Of a stretch of 64,000 nucleotides of DNA, positions 26,758-35,156 are shown piece after piece. Source of the DNA: Flavobacterium saccharophilum (GTDB lineage Bacteria > Bacteroidota > Bacteroidia > Flavobacteriales > Flavobacteriaceae); contig NZ_FRBY01000006.1 of the NCBI RefSeq assembly GCF_900142735.1, positions 248,001-312,000 on the forward strand. Reading direction: 5' to 3'. The position numbers were made by a program, and so were the translations under genes. The notes under the pieces are model-generated. The model did not search any database, was not told the origin of the DNA, and saw only the letters and a list, made by a program, of their open reading frames with translations. The first letter of the stretch is position 1. The number at the start of each line of letters is the position of its first letter.

Positions 26758-27666
26758 TTATATCTTCTCAGCAATTCTTAATTTTGCACTTCTTGCTCTA
26801 TTATTAATTTTGATCTCAGCGTCATCAGGAACAATCAATTTTCCAATCGTTTTAAACGGAACTGAAAAGTTTCCATAAAAATCACGTTCCGGCTCTCCTT
26901 CAAACATTCCGTTTTTAATGAATCTTTTAACCAATCTGTCTTCTAAAGAATGATAAGAGATTACTGAAAATCTTCCTCCCGGATTTAGAATTTCTAATGA
27001 CTGCTCAATAAACTCTTTCAAAACATCCATTTCCTGATTTACCTCAATTCGAATTGCCTGATAAATCTGGGCCAATATTTTATTTTTAACTCTTTCAGGT
27101 AAATATTTTGCCAAAACTACTTTTAATTCGTCTGTCGTTTTGATTGGATATTTTTCTCTTGCTTCTACAATTGTTCTTGCCAAGGCAGGTGCGTTTTTCA
27201 ACTCCCCATAATCAAAAAAAACACGACGTAAATCCTGTTCTTCATATTCGTTAACCACCCGGTAAGCATTTAAATCATTTTTTTGACTCATCCGCATATC
27301 AAGCTCGGCATCAAATCTTGTAGAGAATCCTCTTTCCGGAACATCAAACTGATGTGATGAAACTCCTAAATCGGCCAGGATTCCATCTACTCCTTTAACA
27401 CCATGAAAACGCAAAAACCTTTTTATAAATCTAAAGTTCTCATTAATTAAGATAAACCTTTCATCCGGTAATGCGTTTGCAAGCGCATCTTCATCCTGAT
27501 CAAAAGCAAATAATTTACCGTTTGGCCCTAATCGTCTCAAAATTTCTTTTGAATGCCCACCGCCACCAAACGTAACATCTACATAAATGCCATCAGGTTT
27601 AATATTTAAACCATCAACTGTAGGATGAAGTAAAACCGGATTATGATATTCCATTGTCGTCGTCAT
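26758..27666 (-). CDS. rsmH: 16S rRNA (cytosine-1402-N4)-methyltransferase
   Basis: SAM-dependent methyltransferase of 302 residues that modifies C1402 of 16S rRNA in the P site. The motif I region VDVTFGGGGHSKEIL is at about 28-42, GILADLGVSSHQFD and RGFSTRFDAELDMRM follow, and FSVISYHSLEDRLVKRFIK is the conserved catalytic block. The start MTTTMEY overlaps the end of mraZ by 26 bases; a second in-frame ATG at 27654 would still overlap. This is the usual second gene of dcw clusters. Confidence 0.97.
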   Translation of the reverse strand: MTTTMEYHNPVLLHPTVDGLNIKPDGIYVDVTFGGGGHSKEILRRLGPNGKLFAFDQDEDALANALPDERFILINENFRFIKRFLRFHGVKGVDGILADLGVSSHQFDVPERGFSTRFDAELDMRMSQKNDLNAYRVVNEYEEQDLRRVFFDYGELKNAPALARTIVEAREKYPIKTTDELKVVLAKYLPERVKNKILAQIYQAIRIEVNQEMDVLKEFIEQSLEILNPGGRFSVISYHSLEDRLVKRFIKNGMFEGEPERDFYGNFSVPFKTIGKLIVPDDAEIKINNRARSAKLRIAEKI

Positions 27667-28114
27667 TAATATTTCCCATTACTTCTTCGGCCAGATCTGC
27701 AAAATCCATATCTTCGCCGCTTATTGATTTTTCATATAAATCCTTATCCCAAATTTCCACAATATTAACCGCAGATGAAAAAACCACATCTTTAGCAATA
27801 CCAGAAAAAGCTACCAAATCTTTTGGCACCAACAATCTCCCTAATGCATCAATTTCTACCATTTTAACTCCGGCAGTAAATCTTCGAATGAAATCATTGT
27901 TCTTTTTTACAAAACGATTCAGCTTGTTGATTTTTTGCATCATCAGGTTCCATTCCTCCATCGGATACAATTCTAAACACGGTTGAAAGACCGAGCGCTT
28001 CAAAACGAATCCGTCCTGAAGAGAAGAAGCCAATTGCTTTTTCAAAGGCGCAGGCATCATTAGCCTCCCTTTAGCATCGACTTTACACTCATATGTTCCA
28101 ACAATTGTGTTCAA
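27641..28114 (-). CDS. mraZ: Transcriptional regulator MraZ
   Basis: A 157-residue protein with two SpoVT/AbrB-like halves, each with the DxxGR motif: DAKGRLMMPAPLKKQL at about 13-28 and DALGRLLVPKDLVAFS at about 89-104. MraZ forms large rings and binds short direct repeats in its own promoter, repressing the dcw cluster in model species. Here a phased GTGGT array lies 46-103 bases upstream of the start codon, so autoregulation is likely. First gene of the cluster. Confidence 0.96.
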   Translation of the reverse strand: MNTIVGTYECKVDAKGRLMMPAPLKKQLASSLQDGFVLKRSVFQPCLELYPMEEWNLMMQKINKLNRFVKKNNDFIRRFTAGVKMVEIDALGRLLVPKDLVAFSGIAKDVVFSSAVNIVEIWDKDLYEKSISGEDMDFADLAEEVMGNINDDDNGIS

Positions 28115-28140
28115 GAAAAATCAATTAATATGTTATAGGA

Positions 28141-28148
28141 CAAAAATA
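28141..28148 (-). promoter_or_regulatory. Candidate promoter -7 element of the dcw cluster (TATTTTTG)
   Basis: On the minus strand TATTTTTG fits the Bacteroidota -7 consensus TAnnTTTG and lies 26 bases before the mraZ start codon. No exact TTG is seen at the usual -33 distance. That region is occupied by the GTGGT repeats, so a bound repressor would block it. Confidence 0.6.
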
Positions 28149-28159
28149 TAAAAAATATT

Positions 28160-28216
28160 ACCACATTTTACCACAATATACCACTTTGTTAATAAGTTTA
28201 ACCACTTTACTCCCAC
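28160..28216 (-). promoter_or_regulatory. MraZ operator candidate: phased GTGGT repeats
   Basis: On the + strand ACCAC occurs at 28160, 28170, 28180 and 28201, and CCCAC at 28212. On the minus strand these read GTGGT (or GTGGG) with spacings of 10, 10, 21 and 11 bases, so all lie on one face of the helix. Two of them are preceded by AAA, giving AAAGTGG. Known MraZ boxes are short G-rich direct repeats with about one-turn spacing (TGGGN in E. coli, AAAGTG[G/T] in mycoplasmas). The array overlaps the upstream part of the mraZ promoter. The rest of the 378-base gap 28115-28492 is A+T-rich with no gene. Confidence 0.75.
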
Positions 28217-28457
28217 CATACCTAATTTACAACCAATCAATACATTAGCTAATTATTACTGAATTTCCAATTACACTAATCAATTGAAAAAATTATGCAC
28301 CATTTTTCTTAAAAAAATGTCTATTATGCAGATTTCTTAACATTTGGCAATTCCACCAAAAACACCTCTAAAATCTGATTTTTAACCACTTAGATGTTCT
28401 ACGAAAATTATCTAGTTAAAAAACGGTAGCAAAAATTCATTTTTATTTATTAAACCC

Positions 28458-28465
28458 TATATTTG
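28458..28465 (+). promoter_or_regulatory. Candidate -7 element (TATATTTG) for the hydrolase gene
   Basis: TATATTTG matches TAnnTTTG and lies 27 bases before the start codon at 28493. No convincing -33 TTTG is present. Confidence 0.5.
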
Positions 28466-28492
28466 TCCAAATTGAAATTGGCATTAAATTAG

Positions 28493-29257
28493 ATGGACAA
28501 ACACTACAAAAAAGAAGGCAAATACAGCTATTATGAAGCTGGAGAAGGTACTCCTATCGTTATTTTACATGGCTTAATGGGAGGCCTTAGCAACTTTGAT
28601 GCTGTAGCCGAATATTTCCCAACAAAAGGATACAAAGTTGTCATCCCTGATTTGCCAATATACACTCAAAGCATTTTAAAAACGAACGTAAAAAGCTTTG
28701 CAAAATATGTAAAAGACTTTATTACTTTCAAAGGTTTTGATCAGGTAATTTTATTAGGTAACTCACTAGGAGGACATATTGCACTTTATCACACAAAATT
28801 ATATCCTGAAAAAGTAGCAGGACTTGTAATTACTGGAAGCTCTGGTCTTTACGAAAGCGCTATGGGAGATAGTTACCCAAAAAGAGGTGATTATGAATAC
28901 ATCAAAAAGAAAGCTGAAGATGTATTTTACGATCCTGCAATTGCCACTCCGGAACTTATTGATGAAGTTTATGCAACGGTAAATGACCGCATTAAATTAA
29001 TCAAAACCCTAACGATTGCCAAGAGTGCAATTCGTCATAATATGGCTAAAGATTTACCAAAAATGACAGTAGAAACCTGTATTATTTGGGGTAAAAATGA
29101 CGCTGTTACACCACCAAATGTTGCCGAAGAATTTGATAAATTATTGCCTAATTCAACTTTGTATTGGATAGACAAATGTGGACACGCTGCTATGATGGAA
29201 CATCCTCAGGAATTCAACAAACTTCTTGAAGAATGGCTCATTAAAAAGAATTTATAG
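28493..29257 (+). CDS. Alpha/beta hydrolase
   Basis: A 254-residue cytoplasmic alpha/beta hydrolase. The oxyanion motif HGLMGG is at 26-31, the nucleophile elbow GNSLGG has Ser91, the acid is the Asp in WGKNDAVTPP, and His231 lies in DKCGHAAMMEHP. The triad is complete and the cap region is short. It resembles the 2-hydroxymuconic-semialdehyde-hydrolase-like group of flavobacteria, but the substrate is unknown. It is transcribed away from the dcw cluster and lies 42 bases before engB, so the two may form an operon. Confidence 0.88.
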   Translation: MDKHYKKEGKYSYYEAGEGTPIVILHGLMGGLSNFDAVAEYFPTKGYKVVIPDLPIYTQSILKTNVKSFAKYVKDFITFKGFDQVILLGNSLGGHIALYHTKLYPEKVAGLVITGSSGLYESAMGDSYPKRGDYEYIKKKAEDVFYDPAIATPELIDEVYATVNDRIKLIKTLTIAKSAIRHNMAKDLPKMTVETCIIWGKNDAVTPPNVAEEFDKLLPNSTLYWIDKCGHAAMMEHPQEFNKLLEEWLIKKNL

Positions 29258-29299
29258 CATCTAACTTTCGACTTTTAGGAGGTTTTAAAAACAAAAAAC

Positions 29300-29920
29300 A
29301 TGAAAATTACAACCGCCGAATTTATTGTCAGCAATTCTGAAGTTGCAAAATGTCCTGCGGAATTTTTGCCGGAATATGCTTTTATCGGAAGATCAAACGT
29401 TGGTAAATCTTCGTTGATCAACATGCTTACCAATCACAAGAATTTAGCAAAAACTTCAGGAAGACCTGGAAAAACCCAATTAATAAATCACTTTAAAATC
29501 AATAACAATTGGTTTTTGGTCGATTTACCTGGTTATGGCTACGCGAAAGTGTCCAAAAAAACAAAATCAGTTTTCCAGCAATTTATTACTGATTATTTTG
29601 AAACCAGAGAGCAATTAGTTTGCGCTTTTGTTTTGATTGATATTCGTCATGAAGCTCAAAACATAGATATTGAATTTATGTCTTATATGGGTGAAAGCGA
29701 AATTCCGTTTTGTATTATTTTTACGAAAGCAGATAAAATCAGTAAAACAAAAATTGATTCACATATTGCAGCATACAAAAAACAAATGTTTGCTAATAAC
29801 TGGGAAGAAATGCCTCAATATTTTGTAACCTCATCTACAGAATCAACTGGAAAAGAAGATCTTTTATCTTATATCGATGAAGTAAATCAGGAAGTATTTA
29901 AAAACAATAGTCAGTTTTAA
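29300..29920 (+). CDS. engB: Ribosome biogenesis GTP-binding protein EngB/YsxC
   Basis: A 206-residue small GTPase with all G motifs: G1 GRSNVGKSS (30-38), G2 in the following segment with TSGRPGKTQ, G3 DLPGYG, G4 TKAD, and a final SST. The family is required for late assembly of the 50S subunit. Length is typical. An A-rich leader and AGGAGGTTTT-like sequence (AGGAGG at 29278-29283) precede the start; a good Shine-Dalgarno is unusual in this phylum. A bidirectional terminator separates it from gldC. Confidence 0.96.
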   Translation: MKITTAEFIVSNSEVAKCPAEFLPEYAFIGRSNVGKSSLINMLTNHKNLAKTSGRPGKTQLINHFKINNNWFLVDLPGYGYAKVSKKTKSVFQQFITDYFETREQLVCAFVLIDIRHEAQNIDIEFMSYMGESEIPFCIIFTKADKISKTKIDSHIAAYKKQMFANNWEEMPQYFVTSSTESTGKEDLLSYIDEVNQEVFKNNSQF

Positions 29921-29981
29921 AATTCCAATTTTAAAAATTCCAAACTCCAATCCTTCGACTTTTCTCCGGATGGCAAAAAAT

Positions 29982-30027
29982 AAAAAAATCCCAAACTCCA
30001 GTTTAATTGGAATTTGGGATTTTTTTA
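29982..30027. terminator. Bidirectional terminator between engB and gldC
   Basis: AAAAAAATCCCAAA pairs with TTTGGGATTTTTTT. Within the loop AACTCCAG faces TTGGAATT-like sequence. It is convergently placed between the engB and gldC stop codons. Confidence 0.85.
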
Positions 30028-30044
30028 TTTTTAGAATTTGAAAT

Positions 30045-30380
30045 TTATTTAGTCAACTCCAATTTCTCTGCAAAATAATCACAGAAATCTTTCATGGTAT
30101 CTGACATTTTCTCATCATCAGTTGCACGCTTAAAAGTATCTGACATCGCTACTAAAGTCTGGTGAAAGAAAATCTTCATTTCATCAACCGGCATATCTTT
30201 TGTCCACAAATCAATACGCATTGTTTCTTTAGCTTTGCTATCCCAAATAGATAACATAATTGCTTTTGCTTCTTCAGCCTGTACACCGCCATCTTGCGCG
30301 CTCCAGGTTAATTTTTCCGGAACACGGTTTTCATCTAATTCTATATTGAATTTAATTTCTGAATTTATTGTATCTGACAT
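30045..30380 (-). CDS. gldC: Gliding motility protein GldC
   Basis: A 111-residue soluble protein (MSDTINSEIKFNIELDENRVPEKLTWSAQDGG...) that I recognise as GldC. In F. johnsoniae it is an accessory gliding protein encoded directly after gldB, and its loss impairs but does not abolish gliding. No signal peptide or membrane span, so probably cytoplasmic. Its ATG shares the A of the gldB TAA stop (TAATG), so translation is very likely coupled to gldB. Confidence 0.94.
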   Translation of the reverse strand: MSDTINSEIKFNIELDENRVPEKLTWSAQDGGVQAEEAKAIMLSIWDSKAKETMRIDLWTKDMPVDEMKIFFHQTLVAMSDTFKRATDDEKMSDTMKDFCDYFAEKLELTK

Positions 30381-31336
30381 TATTTCTTAGGTTTATATTT
30401 TGACTTCTCGAAAATCTCTTTACTACTTGTTTTTAATAATTCAGGCAAAGTAACATTATTGTTCTTCATATACGAACGTACCATTTGCCATCCAATCCAC
30501 GCCCCAACTTTTCCTGGGGTATCATTATCTATTTCCAGATAAAATTTTGAAAATGGTGCGGGTGTCATAAATCGGGTTGTTAATTTAGGATCATCACTGT
30601 AGAGCATTTCTTTTTCAAGAAAATAACGCCACATATACGCTTCATTTTCTTCACACCATTTTATCTGCTCAGGGGTATAACCAATTTTATCGGCATCTGT
30701 ATATTCTGGCAATAATAAATCTTTTGCATACAATTGTTTTCCTTCAAATATCATTTGAGAAACTAAAGTTCTATCCGGAAACGCTGGAATATTTCTGTAA
30801 GCAAAACTTGAAACCACATCCGGCATAATTTGTTTTTCCTCAAAATTCTGTTTCAGATAATTTGGAAATTCATAAAATTTATGATCTTTCCCCAAATACA
30901 ACTCCAAAGCTACAATTACTAGACTATCTGCATAAATTGCTTTGGCATTATAATCCATTTCGCCAATTACAGTAATTACTTTTGGAGTTTTAGTTTTAGG
31001 AAAATAATATTTAACATGCTGAAAAAGCGAATTAAACTCCTGACGTACAGGTTCAAAATTTGCATACTTTTTCTGCACTTCTTCATATACTTCTCTCCAA
31101 ATTGGTTCCTGCATTTTCTGCAACCAAACTGAGTCATCATTACCTGCAGGAAAAAAGAAAGGATATTGTCTTTTTACTTTGGCTAAATCCTCAGGTTTTG
31201 TTTCAAAAAACACTTTATCAAAACGTTCTACTTTAATATCAACCGGAATTCCCTCTACTTCTTTTTCGACTTTGCTTTTTTGATCACAAGACAAAAAAAA
31301 CAGGGATAGAACTACTATAAAGCGATATATTTTCAT
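30380..31336 (-). CDS. gldB: Gliding motility lipoprotein GldB
   Basis: A 318-residue lipoprotein: MKIYRFIVVLSLFFLSC with the lipidated Cys at 17. The mature protein begins with the GldB pattern (VERFDKVFFETKPEDLAKVKRQYPFFFP) and contains NAKAIYADSLVIVALELYLGKDHKFYEFPNYLKQ. GldB is needed for gliding in F. johnsoniae; it acts in the cell envelope. It forms an operon with gldC and is transcribed divergently from nadE, as in other flavobacteria. Confidence 0.95.
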   Translation of the reverse strand: MKIYRFIVVLSLFFLSCDQKSKVEKEVEGIPVDIKVERFDKVFFETKPEDLAKVKRQYPFFFPAGNDDSVWLQKMQEPIWREVYEEVQKKYANFEPVRQEFNSLFQHVKYYFPKTKTPKVITVIGEMDYNAKAIYADSLVIVALELYLGKDHKFYEFPNYLKQNFEEKQIMPDVVSSFAYRNIPAFPDRTLVSQMIFEGKQLYAKDLLLPEYTDADKIGYTPEQIKWCEENEAYMWRYFLEKEMLYSDDPKLTTRFMTPAPFSKFYLEIDNDTPGKVGAWIGWQMVRSYMKNNNVTLPELLKTSSKEIFEKSKYKPKK

Positions 31337-31398
31337 TTTATTTTAATTAGATTTGTGTTGCATAAATTTAAATACAGACATACTTAAAAATATTTGTG

Positions 31399-31406
31399 CA
31401 AATATA
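31399..31406 (-). promoter_or_regulatory. Candidate -7 element (TATATTTG) for gldBC
   Basis: On the minus strand TATATTTG lies 62 bases upstream of the gldB start in the 99-base divergent gap with nadE. The sequence around it is an A+T-rich palindrome (ATATTTGTGCAAATAT), so the nadE side has a weaker mirrored copy (AATATTTG). Confidence 0.5.
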
Positions 31407-31435
31407 CATCCCTGTATCTTAAAACTTGAACTATT

Positions 31436-32242
31436 ATGGCTAAAAAAAGTACAATTCAAACAGAAAAAGTAAATACCCACATTGTAGATTGGTTAAAAAA
31501 TTATGCTAACAATGCAAAAGTAAATGGTTTTGTAATTGGAATTTCCGGCGGAGTTGATTCTGCTGTAACTTCTACATTATGTGCCCAAACGGGTTTACAG
31601 GTTTTATGTGTTGAAATGCCAATTCACCAGGCCGCAAGTCAAGTTTCAAGAGGAAGAGAACATATTGACCAATTAAAGAAACGTTTCCCAAACGTATCAA
31701 GCATAGAGACTGATTTAACAGCCACTTTTGAAGCTTTTAAAAGCTCCATTCCTAAAACAGAGGACGAGGCCAAAGTAAGCTTATCTTTAGCCAATACACG
31801 CGCTCGCATCAGAATGACGTCTTTATATTACTTAGCCGGCATTCACGGACTTTTAGTAGCCGGAACCGGGAATAAAGTGGAAGATTTTGGAGTAGGATTT
31901 TATACTAAATATGGCGATGGCGGAGTTGATTTAAGTCCAATTGCTGATTTAATGAAATCTGACGTTTATGCTCTGGGAGAATTTTTAGCAATTCCAAATT
32001 CAATTTTAACAGCAGCTCCAACAGATGGCCTTTTTGGTGATAACAGAACCGATGAAGATCAATTAGGAGCAAGTTATGATGAACTTGAATGGGCCATGTT
32101 GGCGGCGGAGTCAGGAAAAACGGCAGGTGACTTTAATGGGAGAGAAAAATCTGTCTTTGAAATTTATAAACGATTAAACACCAGCAACAAGCACAAAATG
32201 GATGCTATACCTGTCTGCATAATACCAAAAACGTTAAAATAA
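31436..32242 (+). CDS. nadE: NH3-dependent NAD+ synthetase
   Basis: A 268-residue enzyme making NAD+ from deamido-NAD+, ATP and ammonia. The PP-loop SGGVDSAVTS is at 37-46. TGNKVEDFGVGFYTKYGDGGVDLSPIADLMKSDVYALG and the C-terminal substrate-binding region are conserved. There is no glutaminase domain, so it is the ammonia-dependent short form. It is transcribed divergently from gldB, an arrangement seen in F. johnsoniae. Confidence 0.95.
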   Translation: MAKKSTIQTEKVNTHIVDWLKNYANNAKVNGFVIGISGGVDSAVTSTLCAQTGLQVLCVEMPIHQAASQVSRGREHIDQLKKRFPNVSSIETDLTATFEAFKSSIPKTEDEAKVSLSLANTRARIRMTSLYYLAGIHGLLVAGTGNKVEDFGVGFYTKYGDGGVDLSPIADLMKSDVYALGEFLAIPNSILTAAPTDGLFGDNRTDEDQLGASYDELEWAMLAAESGKTAGDFNGREKSVFEIYKRLNTSNKHKMDAIPVCIIPKTLK

Positions 32243-32338
32243 AACTTTTTAACATTTACCTTCGATTAATTACAGAATTTATTTATTAATTTTACAGCTC
32301 CAAAAACATGATAAAACAATTCTAAAAAGGTAAAAATT

Positions 32339-32968
32339 ATGATTAAAGTATGTCTTGCAGACAATCATCCTGTGACTCACTTTGGCGTTAAGTCTTATTT
32401 TAAAGACCACGATCAAATTTCAATTGTTGCCAATGTGGGCAATTTTTCAATGGTTAGAGATATTCTTCAAACGAAGGAAATTGACATCCTAATTCTAGAT
32501 TTAGAGTTAGAAGGTCTTTCTAGTATCTTTGAAGTTAAATCAATCCTGAAAAACTTCCCAAAAACAAAAATTGTAATTTTTAGTGACCTCGCTGAACAAA
32601 TGTATGCTCCAAATGCAATTAAAGCAGGAGTTTCCGGGTATGTACACAAAACTGAAAAACTTGAAACTTTAGGTCTTTCTATTATCAAAGTACATGAAGG
32701 AAAAATTATCATTAACGAGACTGTACGTAAAAACATGGCTCTAATTGCTAAACAAAGCAAAAGCGAACGTTTGTACAGAAAACTGTCAAATCGCGAGATT
32801 GAAGTTTTACGTTATTTAAGTGATGGTAAGAAAAACAATGAAATCTCTAAAATCTTAAATCTGAACGAAAAAACGATCAGCACTTACAAATTAAGATTAT
32901 TGACTAAATTGAATGTTACTAATTTAGTTGACTTAGTTAACAAAGCGAAGACTTTAGAAATTATTTAA
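32339..32968 (+). CDS. LuxR-type (NarL) response regulator
   Basis: A 209-residue two-domain regulator. The receiver domain begins MIKVCLADNHPVTHFGVKSYF. The acidic pocket is Asp8 (followed by Asn9), the phospho-acceptor is Asp54 in ILILDLELEG, Ser81 stands at the conserved Ser/Thr position (VIFSDLAEQM), and the Lys is in YVHKTEKLE. The C-terminal LuxR HTH reads RKLSNREIEVLRYLSDGKKNNEISKILNLNEKTISTYKLRLLTKL. No histidine kinase gene is adjacent. Its stop overlaps the end of the convergent dnaG gene by 4 bases. Confidence 0.92.
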   Translation: MIKVCLADNHPVTHFGVKSYFKDHDQISIVANVGNFSMVRDILQTKEIDILILDLELEGLSSIFEVKSILKNFPKTKIVIFSDLAEQMYAPNAIKAGVSGYVHKTEKLETLGLSIIKVHEGKIIINETVRKNMALIAKQSKSERLYRKLSNREIEVLRYLSDGKKNNEISKILNLNEKTISTYKLRLLTKLNVTNLVDLVNKAKTLEII

Positions 32969-35028
32969 TGGTATCTCGACATTACTCTTCCGAGTTTTTT
33001 CGAGAATGAATTAACTAAACTTGAGTAATCCATTACCATAGACAAAAGCTCTGTATTATCTGAATTATCAGGTTGTATAGAGCTTTTTAATTCTTCAATA
33101 ATTTTACCCACTAAAAACCAACGCATAGACATAACTGTTTCAGTTACATATTGCGCTATCGTTTCATGTTTTCCCTTTGTGAAAATATTCTGCCCTTCCC
33201 AATCATGTAGGCCCAATCTTTCATCTTCCATTAAAATATCTGTAACTTCCTGAGCAAAATCAGGCTGTAAACGCATTAAATATTGTTCCAGACTAAACTT
33301 TTCATTTTGGTGATAAAAAGCAATCAAATCGGTAAAAATATCTCGAAATAAATTATTTGAAAGTTCTACCTCATCTTCCTGCAAACTCAAATAAATTCGC
33401 TGGAAAACTTTATATTCTCTCTTCTCAGAGACCATGACAATCTCACCTTCTTCATTATTTTTTAAAAGTACATCTTCAAATTCTTCGGTTTTATCTCCAT
33501 AAAGCAATAAAATTTCAATTACTTTTCGTTCCAGACGATATAATATATCAACCTTTTCAGCTTGTTGCTGTTGCGGGTATCCTGGCTCTTCATAATAACC
33601 TTCAGGTGGTCCATTTCTTGGATCCTCCGGATCTCCTCCTGAAAAACCAGTATTTTTGGGATTCTGGTTTCTAACAACTTCAAAAGGTTTTTGTTCCTGC
33701 TTTTGCTTTTTATTGGCTTCTGTAAGATCTTTTTGAATCAACTGTGCCAAAGTGCTTACCAAAACCTGCTCCGAGATATCCATTATTCGGGCGCATTCCT
33801 GAGTATAAACTTCACGCTGAATACGATCCGGAATTTTCGAAATACTAACAACCATATCACGAATCAAATCGGCTTTTTTTATAGGATCGTTTTTGGCCTC
33901 TTTCATTAGGAGAGAAGCTTTAAACTGTATAAAATCTTTACTGTTCTCTTCTAAATAAGCTACTAAATCATCATGCGAATTTTTTCGGGCAAAACTGTCC
34001 GGATCTTCTCCATCAGGAAAACCACAAACTCTTACATTCATTCCTTCTTCCAGAATCAAATCGATCCCACGAATAGAAGCACGAAGTCCTGCAGCGTCGC
34101 CATCAAAAAGTACGGTAATATTTCTGGTCAAACGATTTATCAATCGGATTTGGTCCGGCGTTAAGGCTGTACCGGAAGAAGCCACAACATTCTCAATTCC
34201 AGCCTGATTAAACTGAATAACATCTGTATACCCTTCAACCAAATAACAATTATTTTGTTTTGCGATAGATTGTTTGGCCTGATAAATTCCATAAAGCACT
34301 TTACTTTTATGGTAAATATCACTTTCTGGCGAATTTAGGTACTTCGCCGCTTTTTTATCATTCGTTAAAATACGTCCTCCAAATCCCAAAACACGTCCCG
34401 ACATGCTTTCTATCGGAAACATTACACGTCCTTTAAAACGGTCAAAAGGGCGGTCTTCTCGAGGAATTGTCAAACCAGTACTTTCCAGAAATTCCAATTT
34501 ATAACCTTTACCTAAAGCTTCTTTAGTTAAAGCATCCCAGATTTCCGGAGAATAACCCAAACTAAACTTTTTAATCGTCTCATTTGTAAATCCTCTTTCT
34601 TTAAAATACGATAGTCCAATAGCTTTTCCTTCCTCCGAATTTAAAAGTGTTTTATGAAAATAATCTTTTGCAAATTCCGAAACCAAATACATACTCTCGC
34701 GAACATCGGTTATCGCTTTTTCAGCATCCGTTTGTTCTGTTTCTTCAATCTCGATATTGTATTTTTTAGCCAAGTACCGAATAGCTTCCGGATAGGTAAA
34801 TTGCGAGTGTTCCATTAGGAATTTAACAGAGTTTCCTCCTTTTCCAGTACTAAAATCTTTCCAGATTCCTTTTGCAGGCGACACCATGAACGACGGAGAG
34901 CGCTCATCTGAGAAAGGACTCAATCCTTTAAAATTACTTCCAGCACGTTTTAAATTGACAAAATCACCAATAACCTCCTCTACACGAGCAGTTTCAAAAA
35001 CAGAATCAATTGTACTTTGTGAGATCAA
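32965..35028 (-). CDS. dnaG: DNA primase DnaG lacking zinc ligands
   Basis: Replicative primase of 687 residues that makes RNA primers. I start at TTG 35028 (MISQSTIDSVFETARVEEVIGDFV), where similarity begins; the frame runs to an ATG at 35070 that adds 14 atypical residues. The CHC2 fold is recognisable (residues 33-75), but the four metal ligands are replaced: Ser37, Ser40, Asp58 and Thr61 stand where Cys, His, Cys and Cys are expected. The catalytic core is complete, with a TOPRIM segment YLVEGYTDVIQFNQAG and LFDGDAAGLRASIRG. A Pro/Gln-rich linker near residues 465-500 precedes the C-terminal helicase-interaction domain. Confidence 0.94.
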   Translation of the reverse strand: MISQSTIDSVFETARVEEVIGDFVNLKRAGSNFKGLSPFSDERSPSFMVSPAKGIWKDFSTGKGGNSVKFLMEHSQFTYPEAIRYLAKKYNIEIEETEQTDAEKAITDVRESMYLVSEFAKDYFHKTLLNSEEGKAIGLSYFKERGFTNETIKKFSLGYSPEIWDALTKEALGKGYKLEFLESTGLTIPREDRPFDRFKGRVMFPIESMSGRVLGFGGRILTNDKKAAKYLNSPESDIYHKSKVLYGIYQAKQSIAKQNNCYLVEGYTDVIQFNQAGIENVVASSGTALTPDQIRLINRLTRNITVLFDGDAAGLRASIRGIDLILEEGMNVRVCGFPDGEDPDSFARKNSHDDLVAYLEENSKDFIQFKASLLMKEAKNDPIKKADLIRDMVVSISKIPDRIQREVYTQECARIMDISEQVLVSTLAQLIQKDLTEANKKQKQEQKPFEVVRNQNPKNTGFSGGDPEDPRNGPPEGYYEEPGYPQQQQAEKVDILYRLERKVIEILLLYGDKTEEFEDVLLKNNEEGEIVMVSEKREYKVFQRIYLSLQEDEVELSNNLFRDIFTDLIAFYHQNEKFSLEQYLMRLQPDFAQEVTDILMEDERLGLHDWEGQNIFTKGKHETIAQYVTETVMSMRWFLVGKIIEELKSSIQPDNSDNTELLSMVMDYSSLVNSFSKKLGRVMSRYH

Positions 35029-35103
35029 AACGTAAAATAATTTAAAAGTTGAGAGCTTGTAAAAATACATAAATCCATCTTGAAATTTATCGATTTGTCA
35101 CAT

Positions 35104-35133
35104 AAAAAAAGCGCCTTTTTCAAAGCGCTTTCC
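35104..35133 (-). terminator. Terminator after the outer-membrane-barrel gene
   Basis: On the minus strand AAAGCGC pairs with GCGCTTT, followed by TTTTTT. It starts 24 bases after the stop codon of the gene at 35157. Confidence 0.8.
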
Positions 35134-35156
35134 TTACTAACTAATTTAATTTTTAT

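Noticed and set aside
35029-35070. N-terminal extension of DnaG from ATG 35070
   Set aside because: The 14 extra residues (MYFYKLSTFKLFYV) do not resemble primase N-termini; family similarity begins at the TTG at 35028.
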